Of a stretch of DNA of 64,000 nucleotides, positions 1 to 10,361 are shown piece by piece. Source of the stretch: Zingiber officinale (lineage: Eukaryota; Streptophyta; Magnoliopsida; Zingiberales; Zingiberaceae); assembly GCF_018446385.1 (NCBI RefSeq), contig NC_055987.1, forward strand, positions 30,262,202 through 30,326,201, written 5' to 3'. A program made the translations under genes and the position numbers. A model generated the notes under the pieces. The model saw only the letters and a program-made list of their open reading frames with translations, had not been told where the DNA came from and did not search any database. Within the stretch, counting starts at the first letter, position 1. Each line of letters opens with the position of its first letter.

Positions 1-480
1 GCGCCCGAAAGGGTTCCGGGCGCCCCGGTCGGTTCCGGACGCCCGGAATGGTTCCGGGCGCCCGGAGCCCTAAGGTCAACATAGGTTGACTTTTCGACTC
101 CGGTTCAGCTCGTCTCGATCCAGCTCATCTCGGTCCGGGTCTATTCGCTCCGGCTCCGTTTGCTTGGGTGATCTCGGCCTTCCGGAATAGGGCTCACCCG
201 AACCCATGTTCCGGCCTTCTACTCGAGCAGCCTTCCTTCCCGGTTTCTCGTCCCTCGAACGCCGCGCACGTTCTTCTCGTCCGCCGGTGTACTCTTCCGC
301 GGTCACCTCGTCCCTCGGACGCATCGAGCCCGTCGGCTCTCTCCCCGTGCCGTCCTTCTCGTTAGCCGCGTCTTCCGCTCGACTTCCTGTGTTCCTAAGC
401 TCCTGAGACACAAGGGTTAAACAAACGCAGGACCTAACTTAGCTTGTTTGATCACATCAAAACACCTTGGGGTTCCAACA
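1..480 (-). repeat. 3' LTR of element A (partial)
   Basis: This matches the first part of the 5' LTR at 2539-3404, including the start TGTTGGAACCCC read on the minus strand. The first 70 bases carry repeated GGGCGCCC-type palindromes. The remaining ~390 bases of the LTR lie left of the window. Confidence 0.9.
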
Positions 481-521
481 ATCTCCCCCTTTTTGATGTG
501 AGCAACCCAAGTTAAGTTAGG
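433..521 (-). other. Inverted repeat around the PPT/3' LTR junction of A
   Basis: The arm at 433-462 is complementary to the arm at 491-521 over about 30 bases with a few mismatches. The intervening bases hold the LTR tip and the polypurine tract (CTCCCCC on the plus strand). The same layout recurs at the 3' LTR junctions of B, C, D, H and I. Confidence 0.75.
481..495 (-). other. Polypurine tract of element A
   Basis: On the minus strand AAAAAGGGGGAGAT lies directly before the LTR tip TGTTGGAACC, the position of the plus-strand primer in LTR retroelements. Further CTCCCCC blocks at 595-630 look like the extra polypurine tracts typical of Sireviruses. Confidence 0.8.
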
Positions 522-1033
522 GTAACCATATGCAAATAAAAATGATTTATATTCCAATAAGTCCAAATATTTTTCAATTGAAAAATTATAGTACCTCCCC
601 CTAGACTTAACATTCCTCTCCCCCTTTGATCACATTAAAAATAGGGGTTCTTTAAACAAGTCTAAGGTAAACAAAATTTTAAGTGAATTTTTAAAAAAAT
701 TCTAAGGCAATTCTCAAAGGAAAAATGTATCAGACAGTATTCATAGAAAAATTTCTAAGTCAATTAAAAATTTATTTTCCAATTTTTTTTTTAATTATAA
801 ATTAATTTTAAATATTTTCTAACACAAATTGAATAATTCTTTTAAAGCATTAGGTAAATTAAATTAATGCTTTTTCAGTTAGTCAATTAAACTTTTCATT
901 TTGATATTTGGCTTCCAGGTCGTGGCGAGGCACTAGGCCTTCTTGGTTATTGGAGCAACAACCACTTCCTTAGCCAAAGCCTCATAATGAAATTAGTCGT
1001 TCAATTTCCTTGTTGAAAATGCTAAGTCTAAAT
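496..1033. other. Noncoding 3' interior of A
   Basis: AT-rich DNA between the gag stop and the polypurine tract. It has no coding sequence and no pol remnant. The clustered CTCCCCC motifs are the only structure I see. Confidence 0.6.
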
Positions 1034-2482
1034 TTAAATTAAACAGGTTTTTGGAACCCAGTAGAGGTCCCTACCTACAGGGTTAACCAAGTATTTCCTA
1101 GGTACATAGATTTTCGATATATTTCTAATTTGACTTTGATGAAATCTATAATACCAATTTAAACTTCTATAATTTCTAAAAGTAGAAATATTTGAACTTT
1201 TATATTTTCTCAATCTTTCTATTTCTTCTTTTAGTTTTTCATTTTCAATTTTCAATTTATCAAAATCCTCTATAAGACATGATTTTGCTAAAATTCTTTT
1301 TGTTTAAAAAATTTCATCTTTTAATTTGATATTTTCATTTTCTAATTTATACATGGATTTAGTCATTGCCTTAATCCCAGAATAAAGTTGATCAGGGGGT
1401 AAAAGGCATACCTCACTTACCATATCGGACTTGAAGCCTGAATCTCCCCCTGCTTCGCTGCCTTCATCTGAGGTCGCTCCCCCTTCATCGATGCTAGGTT
1501 CTGATGAGCTTTGCCTTTCGTAACTTGCCATCAGCGCTATCCCAGCATATTCTTGAGCTTCTGATTCGGATGAAGAGGTGTCGTCCCAAGTTGCTTTTAG
1601 GTTGTGTTTCTTGGGTGTCTTCATTTTGACCTTCTTGAGTTCTGGGCAGTCTTCCCTTAGGTGTCCCTCCTTCTGACACTGGTAGCACCATACCTTTCTT
1701 CTACCTTTTTGATTCTTGTTATTCTGCATTTTAAATTTATTAGATCAAAAAAACTTTTTAAAGTTTCTTACCATGTATGCTTCTTGATTGTCTTCGGAGT
1801 CTGACTCGGGTTCATCCTTATTGGTTGCGTTCAGCGCCATAGTCTTGGTTGTGTCCTTTGATATCTCTGCACATCTAGTTTCGTGTAATTCAAGGGTAGA
1901 AAACAACTCTTCTAAAGTACTTACCTTCAGGTCTTTTGAGATGTAGTAAGCATCGACGATTGATGTCCATTCCGGAGTTCTTGGAAACGCATTGAGCGCG
2001 TAGCGTATAGTGTCCCAGTTTGTTACCGTTTCACCAAGATTTTCGAGACCAGTAACTAGTTCTTTTACCTTTGCATGTAGACCGGCTACTTTCTCACCTT
2101 TCTCCAGACGGATGTTCATCAGTTTGTTGCGGAGGATGTCCCTTCTAGCGAGCTTTGCTTCGGACGTGCCTTCGTGGAGTTCCAAGAACTTCTCCCAAAG
2201 TTCTTTAGCAGATAAGTAGTTTCCAATGCGGTTGATCTCTTGAGGCGGTAACACGCTTAGCAGGTGATGTTCTACACGACTGTTTGCTACCGACTCATTC
2301 TGCTACTTCTTTGTCCAATCGCTCTCTTCTTTTTCTTTTCCATCTTTATCTATTGGAGCTACAAAACCATATTTCATAATAAACCGAATTTCAAAATCTG
2401 TTTTTAGGAATACCTCCATACGACGCTTCCAGTCTGCGAAGTTCCCCTCGAATTTTGGTGGAACAATGCTTGGTCCGGCCAT
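1034..2482 (-). pseudogene. gag of element A, three premature stops
   Basis: This 483-codon reading frame runs from an ATG at 2482 to a stop at 1034 with no frameshift. It is broken by in-frame stops at about 2303, 1745 and 1304. The N-terminal part matches the UBN2/copia gag family (SAKELWEKFLELHEGTSEAK region). A zinc knuckle of the CX2CX4HX4C type (CYQCQKEGHLREDC) follows near 1690-1650. An acidic, serine-rich stretch and a lysine/glutamate-rich likely coiled coil come next. The C-terminus ends in YWVPKTCLI, a tail also seen in the gag of D and, in variant form, of C. Gag packages element RNA into virus-like particles in the cytoplasm. With three stops this copy is probably dead, although frame preservation points to recent decay. 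Confidence 0.85.
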
Positions 2483-2524
2483 CTTTGTTGCTTCGATCGG
2501 CGGTTAGTCCTCCTGAAGCGCCTC

Positions 2525-2536
2525 GCTCTGATACCA
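2525..2536 (-). other. Primer-binding site of A (tRNA-iMet)
   Basis: On the minus strand the bases read TGGTATCAGAGC, the plant initiator-Met tRNA primer-binding site, two bases inside the 5' LTR end. Confidence 0.9.
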
Positions 2537-2538
2537 CT

Positions 2539-3404
2539 TGTAGGTCCCTTTGGAGGCCGGCAAGAGGGGAGGGGTGAATTTCCCTATAAAATAAAACCAA
2601 AAACCCTTCTCGGATATTCAACTAACTTAAAAGAACTTGTAATTAAAAAGGCAGAGACTAATTAAAATAGAAAATAGACACAGAGGAATTACTTGGTTTG
2701 CAATCAGAGGATTGCTAATCCAAGGCAAAGAAGGCGCACTAATTGATTCTCCTCTGGGCGGAGTAGCCTCTTACAGCGTTGAAAGCACAGAAAGAAATAA
2801 CACAAATGAAAGCACTGGATTACAAGTAGTTGTTCTTAATTGATGATTGCTTCTGGGCCAAGGCTATATTTATAGTCTTGGTCCGGGTGCCTGGAAGGGT
2901 TCCGGGCGCCCTGGGAGGGATAAATTTTATCCCCCAACGGTCGGATCGAGTCAAAACTCGATCCTGTTGAAAAGTCGATTTCGGGCGCCCGGAAGGGTTC
3001 CGGGCGCTCGGAGCCCTAAGGTCAACATAGGTTGACTTTTCGACTCCGGTTCAGCTCGTCTCGATCCGGCTCATCTCGGTCCGGGTCTGTTCGCTCCGGC
3101 TCCGTTTGCTTGGGTGATCTCGGCCTTCCGGAATAGGGCTCACCCGAACCCATGTTCCGTCCTTCTACTCGAGCAGCCTTCCTTCCCGGTTTCTCGTCCG
3201 CCGGTGTACTCTTCCGCGGTCACCTCGTCCCTCGGACGCACCGAGCCCGTCGGCTCTCTCCCCGTGCCGTCCTTCTCGTTAGCCGCGTCTTCCGCTCGAC
3301 TTCCTGTGTTCCTAAGCTCCTGCACACTTAGACACAAGGGTTAAACAAACGCAGGGCCTAACTTAGCTTGTTTGATCACATCAAAATACCTTGGGGTTCC
3401 AACA
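2539..3404 (-). repeat. 5' LTR of element A
   Basis: This 866-bp LTR begins TGTTGGAACC and ends CCTACA on the minus strand. It contains a TATA box inside an inverted repeat (2858-2881) and a second palindrome around AAATTT (about 2920-2940). An array of GGGCGCCC palindromes with the spacer GGAAGGGTTCC lies at 2887-3012. Confidence 0.88.
2858..2881 (-). promoter_or_regulatory. TATA box of A in a near-perfect palindrome
   Basis: On the minus strand TATAAATATAG is flanked by CCAAG and CTTGG arms, giving a 24-base inverted repeat with one mismatch. Elements B and D have the same design with perfect 13-base arms. Confidence 0.7.
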
Positions 3405-3762
3405 ATTATCTCACATAAAAGAACCCCCTCCTACGGTTGAAAATGACTCCCAACTACTTCAAGATCAAGTGCACTAAGGAGATCCATTAGAGAAAGGAGA
3501 TTGACGATGTCTCATGATTATGCATATCTCCAAGAGAATGAGTTTGATATTAGGTTAATAGATGATCCCATATCCTTCTAAAAAGTCAAACAATGGCCTC
3601 ATCCAGAAAAATGGATTGATGTCATAAAGGAAGAGATAAAATCAATGGTGGACAACGACGTTTGGAAACTTTTTGAATTACCTAAAGGTGTGAAACTTGT
3701 TAGTTGTAAATGGATATTTAAAACCAAATGAGATTCACATGGAAATGTTAAAAAGTATAAGG
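3405..3762 (+). pseudogene. Copia pol remnant P, first part (RT start)
   Basis: Translating the plus strand gives the N-terminal part of a Ty1/copia reverse transcriptase: DVIKEEIKSMVDNDVWKL followed by KLVSCKWIFKTK. It contains internal stops, including a CGA-to-TGA type change after the IFKTK motif. The frame is cut at 3762 by element B and resumes at 7446 with the next conserved RT residues. The host element therefore predates B. No LTR of its own is recognisable. It resembles non-Sirevirus copia lineages, but I cannot place the lineage. Confidence 0.8.
3758..3762. other. Target-site duplication of B, left copy (TAAGG)
   Basis: TAAGG here is repeated exactly at 7446-7450, on the other side of element B. 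It falls inside the interrupted copia RT reading frame. Confidence 0.9.
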
Positions 3763-4837
3763 TGTTGGGACCGCTAGGTTGGCTAGAAGGGGGGTTGAAT
3801 AGCCATGCAAAAATAAAAACAAACCCTTCTCGGACTTCTTAAACTAACACTTGCATAAATAAGTAAGAGCAATAAAACTGAAAGAAGAAGCACAGGAGTT
3901 TACTTGGTTACAACCGGGGAGGTTGTTAATCCAAGGAGAATGAAGTGCAATAGATATCTCCTTTCAGGCGGAGAAGCCTCTTACAGCATTCAAATACAGA
4001 AAAATAAGAAGCTAAACTAACAATGAAAGCATACAAGTGTTGTGATCAGAATTGCTTGTCTTGTTGAGCTTCTTGGACCAAGGCTATATTTATAGCCTTG
4101 GTCGGGGCACCTGGAAGGGTTCCAGGCGCCTGGGAGGGGATAAAACTTTATCCCTTCTCGTATAGATCAAGTTTGACCGTGATCTGGATAGCATCCGGGT
4201 CCGGGCTCCCGGAAGGGTTCCGAGCGCCTCGACTGGTCTGGGCGCCCAGAATGGTTCCGGACGCCCGGACCAAGAAAGCCAACAGAGTTGACTTTTTCGG
4301 TCCGGACCCTCTACTCCGGTTCAGCTCACCTCGGTCCGGGTCTTCCACTCCGGTTCCGCTTGCTTGGGTGATCTCGACCATCCTGAATAGGGCTCACCCG
4401 AACCTAATTCCGACCTTCTCCTCGAGCAGCCTTCCTTCCTGGTTTCTCGTCCCTCGGAATCGTCGCGTGCTTCCTTTTCGTCCGCTAGCGTACTTATCCG
4501 TAGCTTTTCGTCCCTCAGACGCACCGAGCCCGTTGGCTCTCTCCCGTGTCGACCTTCTTGCTAGTTGTGTCTCTTGCTCTTTGAGCAATCTTTCGCTTCG
4601 GCTTCTCGTCCCTCGAAAACTCCGTACGCTTCCTTCTCGTCCGCCGGTGTACTCTTCTGCGGCACCTCGTCCCTCGGACGCATCGCTCTCTCCCCGTGTC
4701 ATCCTTCTCGCTAGCCACGTCTTCCGCTTGACTTCCTGTGCTCCTAAGCTTCTACACACTTAGACACAAGGGTTTAAAATACCACAGGACCTAACTTAAC
4801 TTGTTTGATGACATCAAAATAACCTGGGGTTCCAACA
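3763..4837 (-). repeat. 3' LTR of element B
   Basis: This 1,075-bp LTR runs from TGTTGGGACC at 3763 to TCCAACA at 4837. It is closely similar to 6358-7445. It contains the perfect TATA palindrome at 4076-4103 and degenerate GGGCGCCC palindromes at 4190-4275. Confidence 0.92.
4076..4103 (-). promoter_or_regulatory. TATA box inside a perfect 28-bp palindrome
   Basis: Arms GACCAAGGCTATA and TATAGCCTTGGTC surround a two-base centre. On the element's strand the core is TATAAATA. The palindrome is matched in the other LTR of B (6671-6698, one mismatch) and exactly in both LTRs of D. Confidence 0.75.
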
Positions 4838-5749
4838 ATCTCCCCCTTTTTGATGTGAGCAACCCAAGTTAAGCTAGGGTAAACCAACATAAATTAAAGG
4901 TAATAAATTTTGCATGAAAGTGCAAAAAGATAGAAATTTGTAAAGCTACCTCTCCCTAGACTTAATATTCCCTTCTCCCCCTTTGATCACATAAAAATTG
5001 GGGTTCCTTAAAATGTCTAAGGGTGTATTTTCAAGACAAATAAGAGAATTTAAACTCTGAATTTATCAAGTTAAAATGACCCAAAAAAATTGTTAATAAA
5101 AAAAATGATAGTGAAAGCCTTAAGTTAATTTTGAAATCTTGAAATATTTTCTGAGAAATAGAACATGCATTTTTATAGAAGAAAATACATTTTCAAGATT
5201 TAAACAAATTGTATAGAGATAAGCCTTTAAAGCAATTGAATAAACTCAAACGAAAATTTTTTGTATTAAAAAAAATTGCGAAAAGAATAACGCTAGCATA
5301 CTCTTGAGAACAAGAAAATTTTAAGTTATTGTCAATTCTTTTCATTGTGATACTTTAAATTTCCATTTTAGTCTATTATAATTTCTCAAATTTAAAGCAG
5401 AGAATTTTAAATATACAGAAAATTTTAAACTCTATATTTGTTTCTCTAACATGTCATTTTTTTGTTTGTTGAATTCCGTTAACCGCCAAATTGTTGCTTG
5501 GGTTTATTTTAACTCACTATTCTTTATTAATAGCTTTTTAGGTCTTAATTCACAATTTTTTTCAAAAATATGATTCCTAATTTGCAAAAATCTTTTGACA
5601 ATATAATTTCTAATTCAAAAAATCTTTTGATAATATAACTTCTACTTCGTAAAAATCTGTCGACAATATAATTTCTAATTCAAAATTTTTTTTCGACAAT
5701 ATAGCTTTTCTTTCGCAAAATTCTTTCAACAATGTTTTGATTGAATTAG
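4838..5749. other. PPT and noncoding 3' interior of B
   Basis: The polypurine tract (CTCCCCC on the plus strand) abuts the 3' LTR at 4838. A second CTCCCCC block lies near 4975. The rest is AT-rich and noncoding, with three short similar blocks around 5570-5730 (CAATATAATTTCTAATTC type). Confidence 0.7.
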
Positions 5750-6301
5750 TCAATTGATCAGGAGTGGAGACCATACCTGACTTACCTTATGAACTGTTGA
5801 TTCTCCCCCTGTTGAGTTGTTTTCTTCCAAAGACTCTCCCCCTTCGTCGATGCTCATCTGGGATGAGCTTTCTGTGTCCTCGGGATGGAATTCGGTTGTT
5901 AGGGTTGTTCCGAGAATTTTCTCGATCTCGGGCTCTTCTGACGGTGACTTGGGGTCCATCGTGGAGTTGGATTCGATTTCAACTGGTTCTTCGTAGAGCT
6001 TCAAGAACTTTTCCCAAAGTTATTTTGCACTTTTGTATTTTCCAATTCTGTCGAGATCCTTGGCAGGTAGTACACTCAAAAGACTGGACTCAGTCTTACC
6101 ATTTGCCATAACATCATTACGTTGCTCGTCGATCCATTGATGCTACTCAAGTTCTTCTCCTTCTTTGCTTTTGGGCACTTCAAAATCATATTTCATTGTT
6201 AATAACATATTAAAATCAGTTTTAAAATAAACTTGCATTCGTCGCTTCCAAAAAGTGAACTCCCCCTCGAACGTTGGTGGGTAGATGTTAGCTCCGATCA
6301 T
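5750..6301 (-). pseudogene. Shortened gag of element B, zinc knuckle lost
   Basis: The frame runs from an ATG at 6301 (MIGANIYPPTFEGEF start) to a stop at 5750, 184 codons with two in-frame stops and no frameshift. The first ~110 codons match the N-terminal gag domain of A, D and I up to the LWEKFLKLYEE motif. The sequence then jumps to the acidic, serine-rich region (MSIDEGGES) near the gag C-terminus. The second half of the UBN2 domain and the whole CCHC knuckle are absent, so an in-frame internal deletion is inferred. The product could not bind RNA through a knuckle. This copy must have depended on other elements to move if the deletion predates its insertion. Confidence 0.8.
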
Positions 6302-6343
6302 CTCGTTGCTTCAGTCGACGGTTAGTCCTTCTGAGATGTCCTG

Positions 6344-6355
6344 GCTCTGATACCA
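6344..6355 (-). other. Primer-binding site of B (tRNA-iMet)
   Basis: Minus-strand TGGTATCAGAGC lies two bases inside the 5' LTR. Confidence 0.9.
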
Positions 6356-6357
6356 CT

Positions 6358-7445
6358 TGTTGGGACCGCTAGGCCGGCTAGAAGGGGGGTTGAATAGCCC
6401 TGCAAAAATAAAAACAAACACTTCTCGAACTTCTTAAACTAACACTTGCATAAATAAATAAGAGCAATAAAACTGAAAGAAGACGCACAGGAGTTTACTT
6501 GATTACAACCGGGGAGGTTGCTAATCCAAGGAGAATGAAGCGTACTAGATATTTCCTTTCAGGCGAAGAAGCCTCTTACAACATTGAAGCACAGAAAAAT
6601 AAGAAGCTAAATTAACAATGAAAGTAAACAAGTGTTGTGAACAGAATTGCTTGTCTTGTTGAGCTTCTCGGACCAAGGCTATATTTATAGCCTTGGCCGG
6701 GGCGCCTAGAAGGGTTCCAGGCACCTGGGAGGAGATAAAACTTTATCGCTTCTCGCATAAATCGTGTTTGACTGTGATCTGGATAGCATCCAGGTCTGAG
6801 CGTCTGAAAGGGTTCCGGGCACCCCGGACTGGTCCGGGCACTCGGAATGGTTCCGGACGCCCAGACCAAGAAAGCCAACAGAGTTGACTTTTTCGGTCCG
6901 GACCCTCTGTCCCAGTTTAGCTCGCCTCAGTCCGGGTCTTCCACTCCGGCTCCGCTTGCTTGGGTGATCTCGGCCATCCGGAATAGGGCTCACCCGAACC
7001 TAACTTCCGGCCTTCTCCTCGAGCAGCCTTCCTTCTCTGTTTCTCATCCCTCGGAATCATTGCGTGCTTCCTTCTCGTCTGCCAGCGTACTCATCCGTAG
7101 CTCTTCGTCCTTCAGACGCACCGAGCCCGTCGGCTCTCTCCTGTGCCGACCTTCTCGCTAGCTGCGTCTCTTACTCGCCGAGCAATCTTCCGCTCCGGCT
7201 TCTCGTCCCTCGGAAACTCCATACGCTTCCTTCTCGTCCGCCGGTGTACTCTTCCACGGCACTTCGTCCCTCGGATGCATCGAGCCCGTCGGCTCTCTCC
7301 CCGTGACGTCCTTCTCGCTAGCCACGTCTTCCACTTGACTTCCTGTGCTCCTAAGCTCCGGCACACTTAGACACAAGGGTTTAAAACACCACAGGACCTA
7401 ACTTAACTTGTTTGATCACATCAAAACAACCTGGGGGTTCTAACA
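6358..7445 (-). repeat. 5' LTR of element B
   Basis: This 1,088-bp LTR begins TGTTAGAACCCC and ends GGTCCCAACA on the minus strand. The first bases differ from the 3' LTR (TGTTAG versus TGTTGG), so the pair has started to diverge. It carries the TATA palindrome and a short array of GC palindromes. Confidence 0.92.
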
Positions 7446-8781
7446 TAAGGCACGCCAAGGGATTCACTCAAATGGAGGATATTGGTCACAAGGAGATATT
7501 TTCGTCGGTCTTGCTGAAAGACACTCTTAGGGTAATCATAAAACTTGTAGCTCATTATGACCTATTGCTACACTAAATGGACGTTAAAACTACATTTCTC
7601 AATAAAAATATTGAGAAAAATATATATATGGTACAACTGGAGAACTTTAAATTAGGAGAGTCAAAACACTTAGTATGTAAACTAAGGAAGTCCATTTATG
7701 ATTTAAAGTAGGTATCTCGTCAATGCTACCAAAAGTTTGATCAAGTGGTTTCTTGATATAGTTTTAAGAAGAATCCAGTTGATCAATGTTTGTATATTAA
7801 GTTCAGAGGGAGCAAGTTTATTATACTTATTTTGTATATGGATGATATATTGCTTGCAAGTAATGATAAAAGTCTGCTGCTAGAAATCAAGTCATTTCTA
7901 TCCGATGAATTTAAAATGAATGATATTGGTGATGTATCCTTTGTCTTAGACATACAGATTATACGTGATCATTCAAGGTACACACTTAGACTAGCACAAA
8001 AGATCTATATAGAAAAGGTGCTCATTCAGTATGACATGAAAAATTATGATCCCAACGACACTTCGATAGCAAAGGTGATAGACTTAGATTGCAACAATGC
8101 CCATGTCATGAACTTGAAATAAAGGAAATGCAGCAATTTTCCTATGCATTGGCAGTAGGGAGTTTGATGTATGTTCAAGTATGTACACATTCGAATCTTG
8201 TGTAGATTGTGGGGATGTTGGACAGATATTTGAGTAACTCTGGACCAGAGCATTGGAAAGTTGTAAAGAGGGTTATGCAGTATTTACAAAGAACAAAGGA
8301 TTACATGCTCACATATCATAGATCAGGTCATCTGGAGATCATTAGATATTCAAACTCTGATTTTGTTGGATGCTTAGATAGTAGGATATCTACCTCAGGT
8401 TATATCTTCATGATGGCAAGAGAGGTTGTATCATGGAAAAGCATCAAATAGATGCTAATAGTCACTTCCACTATGGAGGCAAAGTTTATAGTCTACTATG
8501 AAACTTCCAACCACAGAATATGGATGCAGAACCTTATCACAGGTTTACAGATCATTGGGGGCATTGACAGACCATTGAGGATCAACTGTGATAATAAAGC
8601 TGCAGAATTATATTAATTCCAAGAACAACCGCAGTTCATTGAAGTCTAAATATATTGACATAAAGTTTCTAGTATTAAAGAAAGAGTTCAGAATGGTCAA
8701 ATAATGATAGAGCATATAAGGGCAAATTCTATGTTAATGGATCCATACACCAAGGATTTGTCACCCAAAGTGTTTTATCAA
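7446..8781 (+). pseudogene. Copia pol remnant P, second part (RT and RNase H)
   Basis: This continues the reverse transcriptase interrupted at 3762. Recognisable pieces are the MDVKTTFLN motif near 7578 and the catalytic YMDDILLAS motif near 7835-7865. The C-terminal RT helix region follows, then an RNase H domain with STMEAKFIV near 8470 and the tail DPYTKDLSPKVF near 8740. Many in-frame stops are present; several look like CAA/CAG-to-TAA/TAG changes. The sequence stops abruptly near 8781, where LTR O begins. This is an ancient dead copy serving as an insertion target for A, B and O. Confidence 0.85.
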
Positions 8782-10157
8782 TGATACGGGTTATAATGAA
8801 CGAATCCAAAGGATGATGTGGTAGTCAAAGTCAAGATGATGTGACAGTCAAAGTTAGGGTAGAGGAGCATTCTGCACTTGGTTCTATTAATCGCCCAGCC
8901 TCAAAGTTCTCGGGTCCTACCTGCATGGCCCTAAAGTAGGACAATTAGATAAGGCCGACCGGTTACAAACCCGGTAGGATATAAGGACTCTAGGACTTTA
9001 CTCTGAAACTAAAGAAAAAATCTGCTCGGTCAGTAAATGGTCGGCTGTGTTCAAAGGAGCTCAACCAGATGAAAGGCCGACTGGGCTCTAGCCACTTAAG
9101 CCTTCTAAAACTCTTTATACTCGCATGGCCGAATAAAAGTCCAGTCAGGCTCAAAGACACTTAGCCTCACAAAGCTCTCAATATACGATCGGTCAGATAA
9201 AAGTTGGTTGAATATAAGGTTTTTTGTGCACGCCTAGCCAGGCAAAGGTTAGCCGAGTTTAGCGCCCTTATCCTTATAAAGCTTTTTATATAAGATCAGT
9301 CGGATAAAGATCGGTCGAACATAAGATTTTCTGTGCACGCCTAGCTGGGCAAAGGTCGGCCGGGTTTAGCGCCCTTAGCCTATATAGTTCTTGATATATG
9401 ATGGGTCGAATAAAGGCCGGTCAAACATAAGATTTTCTGTGCACGTCCAGCCGAGCAAAGACCGGCTAGGTTTAGCGCCCTTAGACTTATAAAGATCTTA
9501 ATATACGATCGGTCGGGTAGTCGAACATAAGTTTCTCTATGTTCGCCCGGTCAGGCAAAGGTCGGTCAGGCTCAAAGACACTCAGACTTATAAAGCTCGC
9601 AATATAAGCTCAGACGTTGAAAGGTCGGTCTAGCTTAAATGCACTTATCCTTTGGAAGCTTCACATGAACGACAGTTGGGTAAGGGTTGACCGGATTTAA
9701 GATTACCTAATATCATATTGTCTCTTAAATAATATACAATCGATCATATGACTCAAATAAATTTTTGGCATACTGGAGGCACCATATTAGTCTCTGAATA
9801 GATTTTTATAGTATTTGATGCACGAAAGAGCTGATTAATACAAACGAAGGTGTAAATATGGTCGGCCTTATGGACCGGTCGAGATATACTTAGCAGACAA
9901 CTTTTGACAATATTACAACTTACCAGATCCTGTCGGGGAATATTCCTTTGAAGCCTTCTTCAAAGGTTATTATATCTCTCATAAGCCAGTTAATCATGAC
10001 AACATATTCATTTAACCACCTCAATAATGGCTCGAAGCATAAACAACAAAAGAGGTACATTTGTGGGTAGAAAAAAGATTCCTCAGACTATCATTGTAGA
10101 GTACCCAAACTGTACCTTTTTTTTATCACCTAACAAACTCCGACGCAAGGGGCCACC
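8782..10157 (+). repeat. LTR O, first segment
   Basis: A long LTR begins near TGATACGGG at 8782. Its start and its end (CAGATAGGATCA at 22581) both match the ends of solo LTR M (45593-47036, opposite strand). The segment contains GGTCGGCC-rich tandem repeats. It is interrupted at 10157 by solo LTR G and continues at 12420-12526 and 22353-22581, for about 1.7 kb in total. The lineage is uncertain, but the bases after its end resemble a degenerate gypsy primer-binding site. Confidence 0.6.
9190..9640 (+). repeat. ~105-bp tandem repeats within LTR O
   Basis: About four diverged units recur at 102-107-bp spacing, with GTGCA/GTTCG anchors at 9226, 9333, 9439 and 9541. Each has the order CGCCTAGC, GGCAAAGG, GGTTTAGCGCCCTTA, then an ATATACGATCGGTC-like block. 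Confidence 0.7.
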
Positions 10158-10282
10158 TGTAAAGTCTGAAAAAAATTCCCGAATTTATTTTAGAAATATC
10201 CTACGATTTCTCTAGATTTTTAGGATATTTTTACATAATTTTTGGAGTACCGGAAGTAGCAAAAACAAATAAGTCGCAAAAT

Positions 10283-10361
10283 AGCTTAGGTGGGAATCGA
10301 ACCCGAGACCTATGGGTTAAGGGATAATGCTAGTAACCAGTTGAACCCAGCAGGGCTGTGC
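10283..10361 (-). other. tRNA-like sequence antisense in gypsy LTR G
   Basis: On the minus strand a B-box GGTTCGATTCC (10293-10303) follows, at tRNA-like spacing, an A-box-like TTCAACTGGTTACTAGCA. The segment is about 79 bases long. The homologous LTR of F keeps the same element at 62776-62862 with B-box GGTTCAATTCC. I do not see a convincing acceptor stem, so I call it tRNA-like rather than a tRNA gene. Confidence 0.55.

Larger units (their letters stand above)
1..3404 (-). mobile_element. Gag-only LTR retrotransposon A (Sirevirus-like), left end cut by window
   Basis: The parts read in order on the minus strand: 5' LTR, initiator-Met primer-binding site, gag, noncoding region, polypurine tract, 3' LTR. 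The 2.06-kb interior (481-2538) has room for gag only. No protease, integrase, reverse transcriptase or RNase H motif is present in any frame. This matches the architecture described as TR-GAG elements in plants. The right flank begins ATTAT, which would be the target-site duplication, but the left flank is outside the window. The element sits against copia remnant P and probably inserted into it. Confidence 0.85.
3763..7445 (-). mobile_element. Gag-only LTR retrotransposon B, complete
   Basis: This 3,683-bp element is bounded by a perfect TAAGG target-site duplication. It has two LTRs (1,075 and 1,088 bp), an initiator-Met primer-binding site, a polypurine tract and a 1.52-kb interior holding only a shortened gag. 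It is inserted in copia remnant P. Its LTRs are related to those of A and D: the same TATA palindrome, GC-rich palindromes and GGGGGGTTGAATAGCC end. Confidence 0.92.

Noticed and set aside
168..406. Proline/serine/arginine-rich open frames in LTRs A, B and D
   Set aside because: They follow the repeated CTCGTCC/GGGACGAG words of the LTR in several frames at once and recur only as LTR copies. No sign of selection for protein.
10283..10361. Functional tRNA gene
   Set aside because: The B-box is perfect, but an acceptor stem and a clear anticodon arm are not evident and the copy sits inside an LTR. Kept as tRNA-like only.
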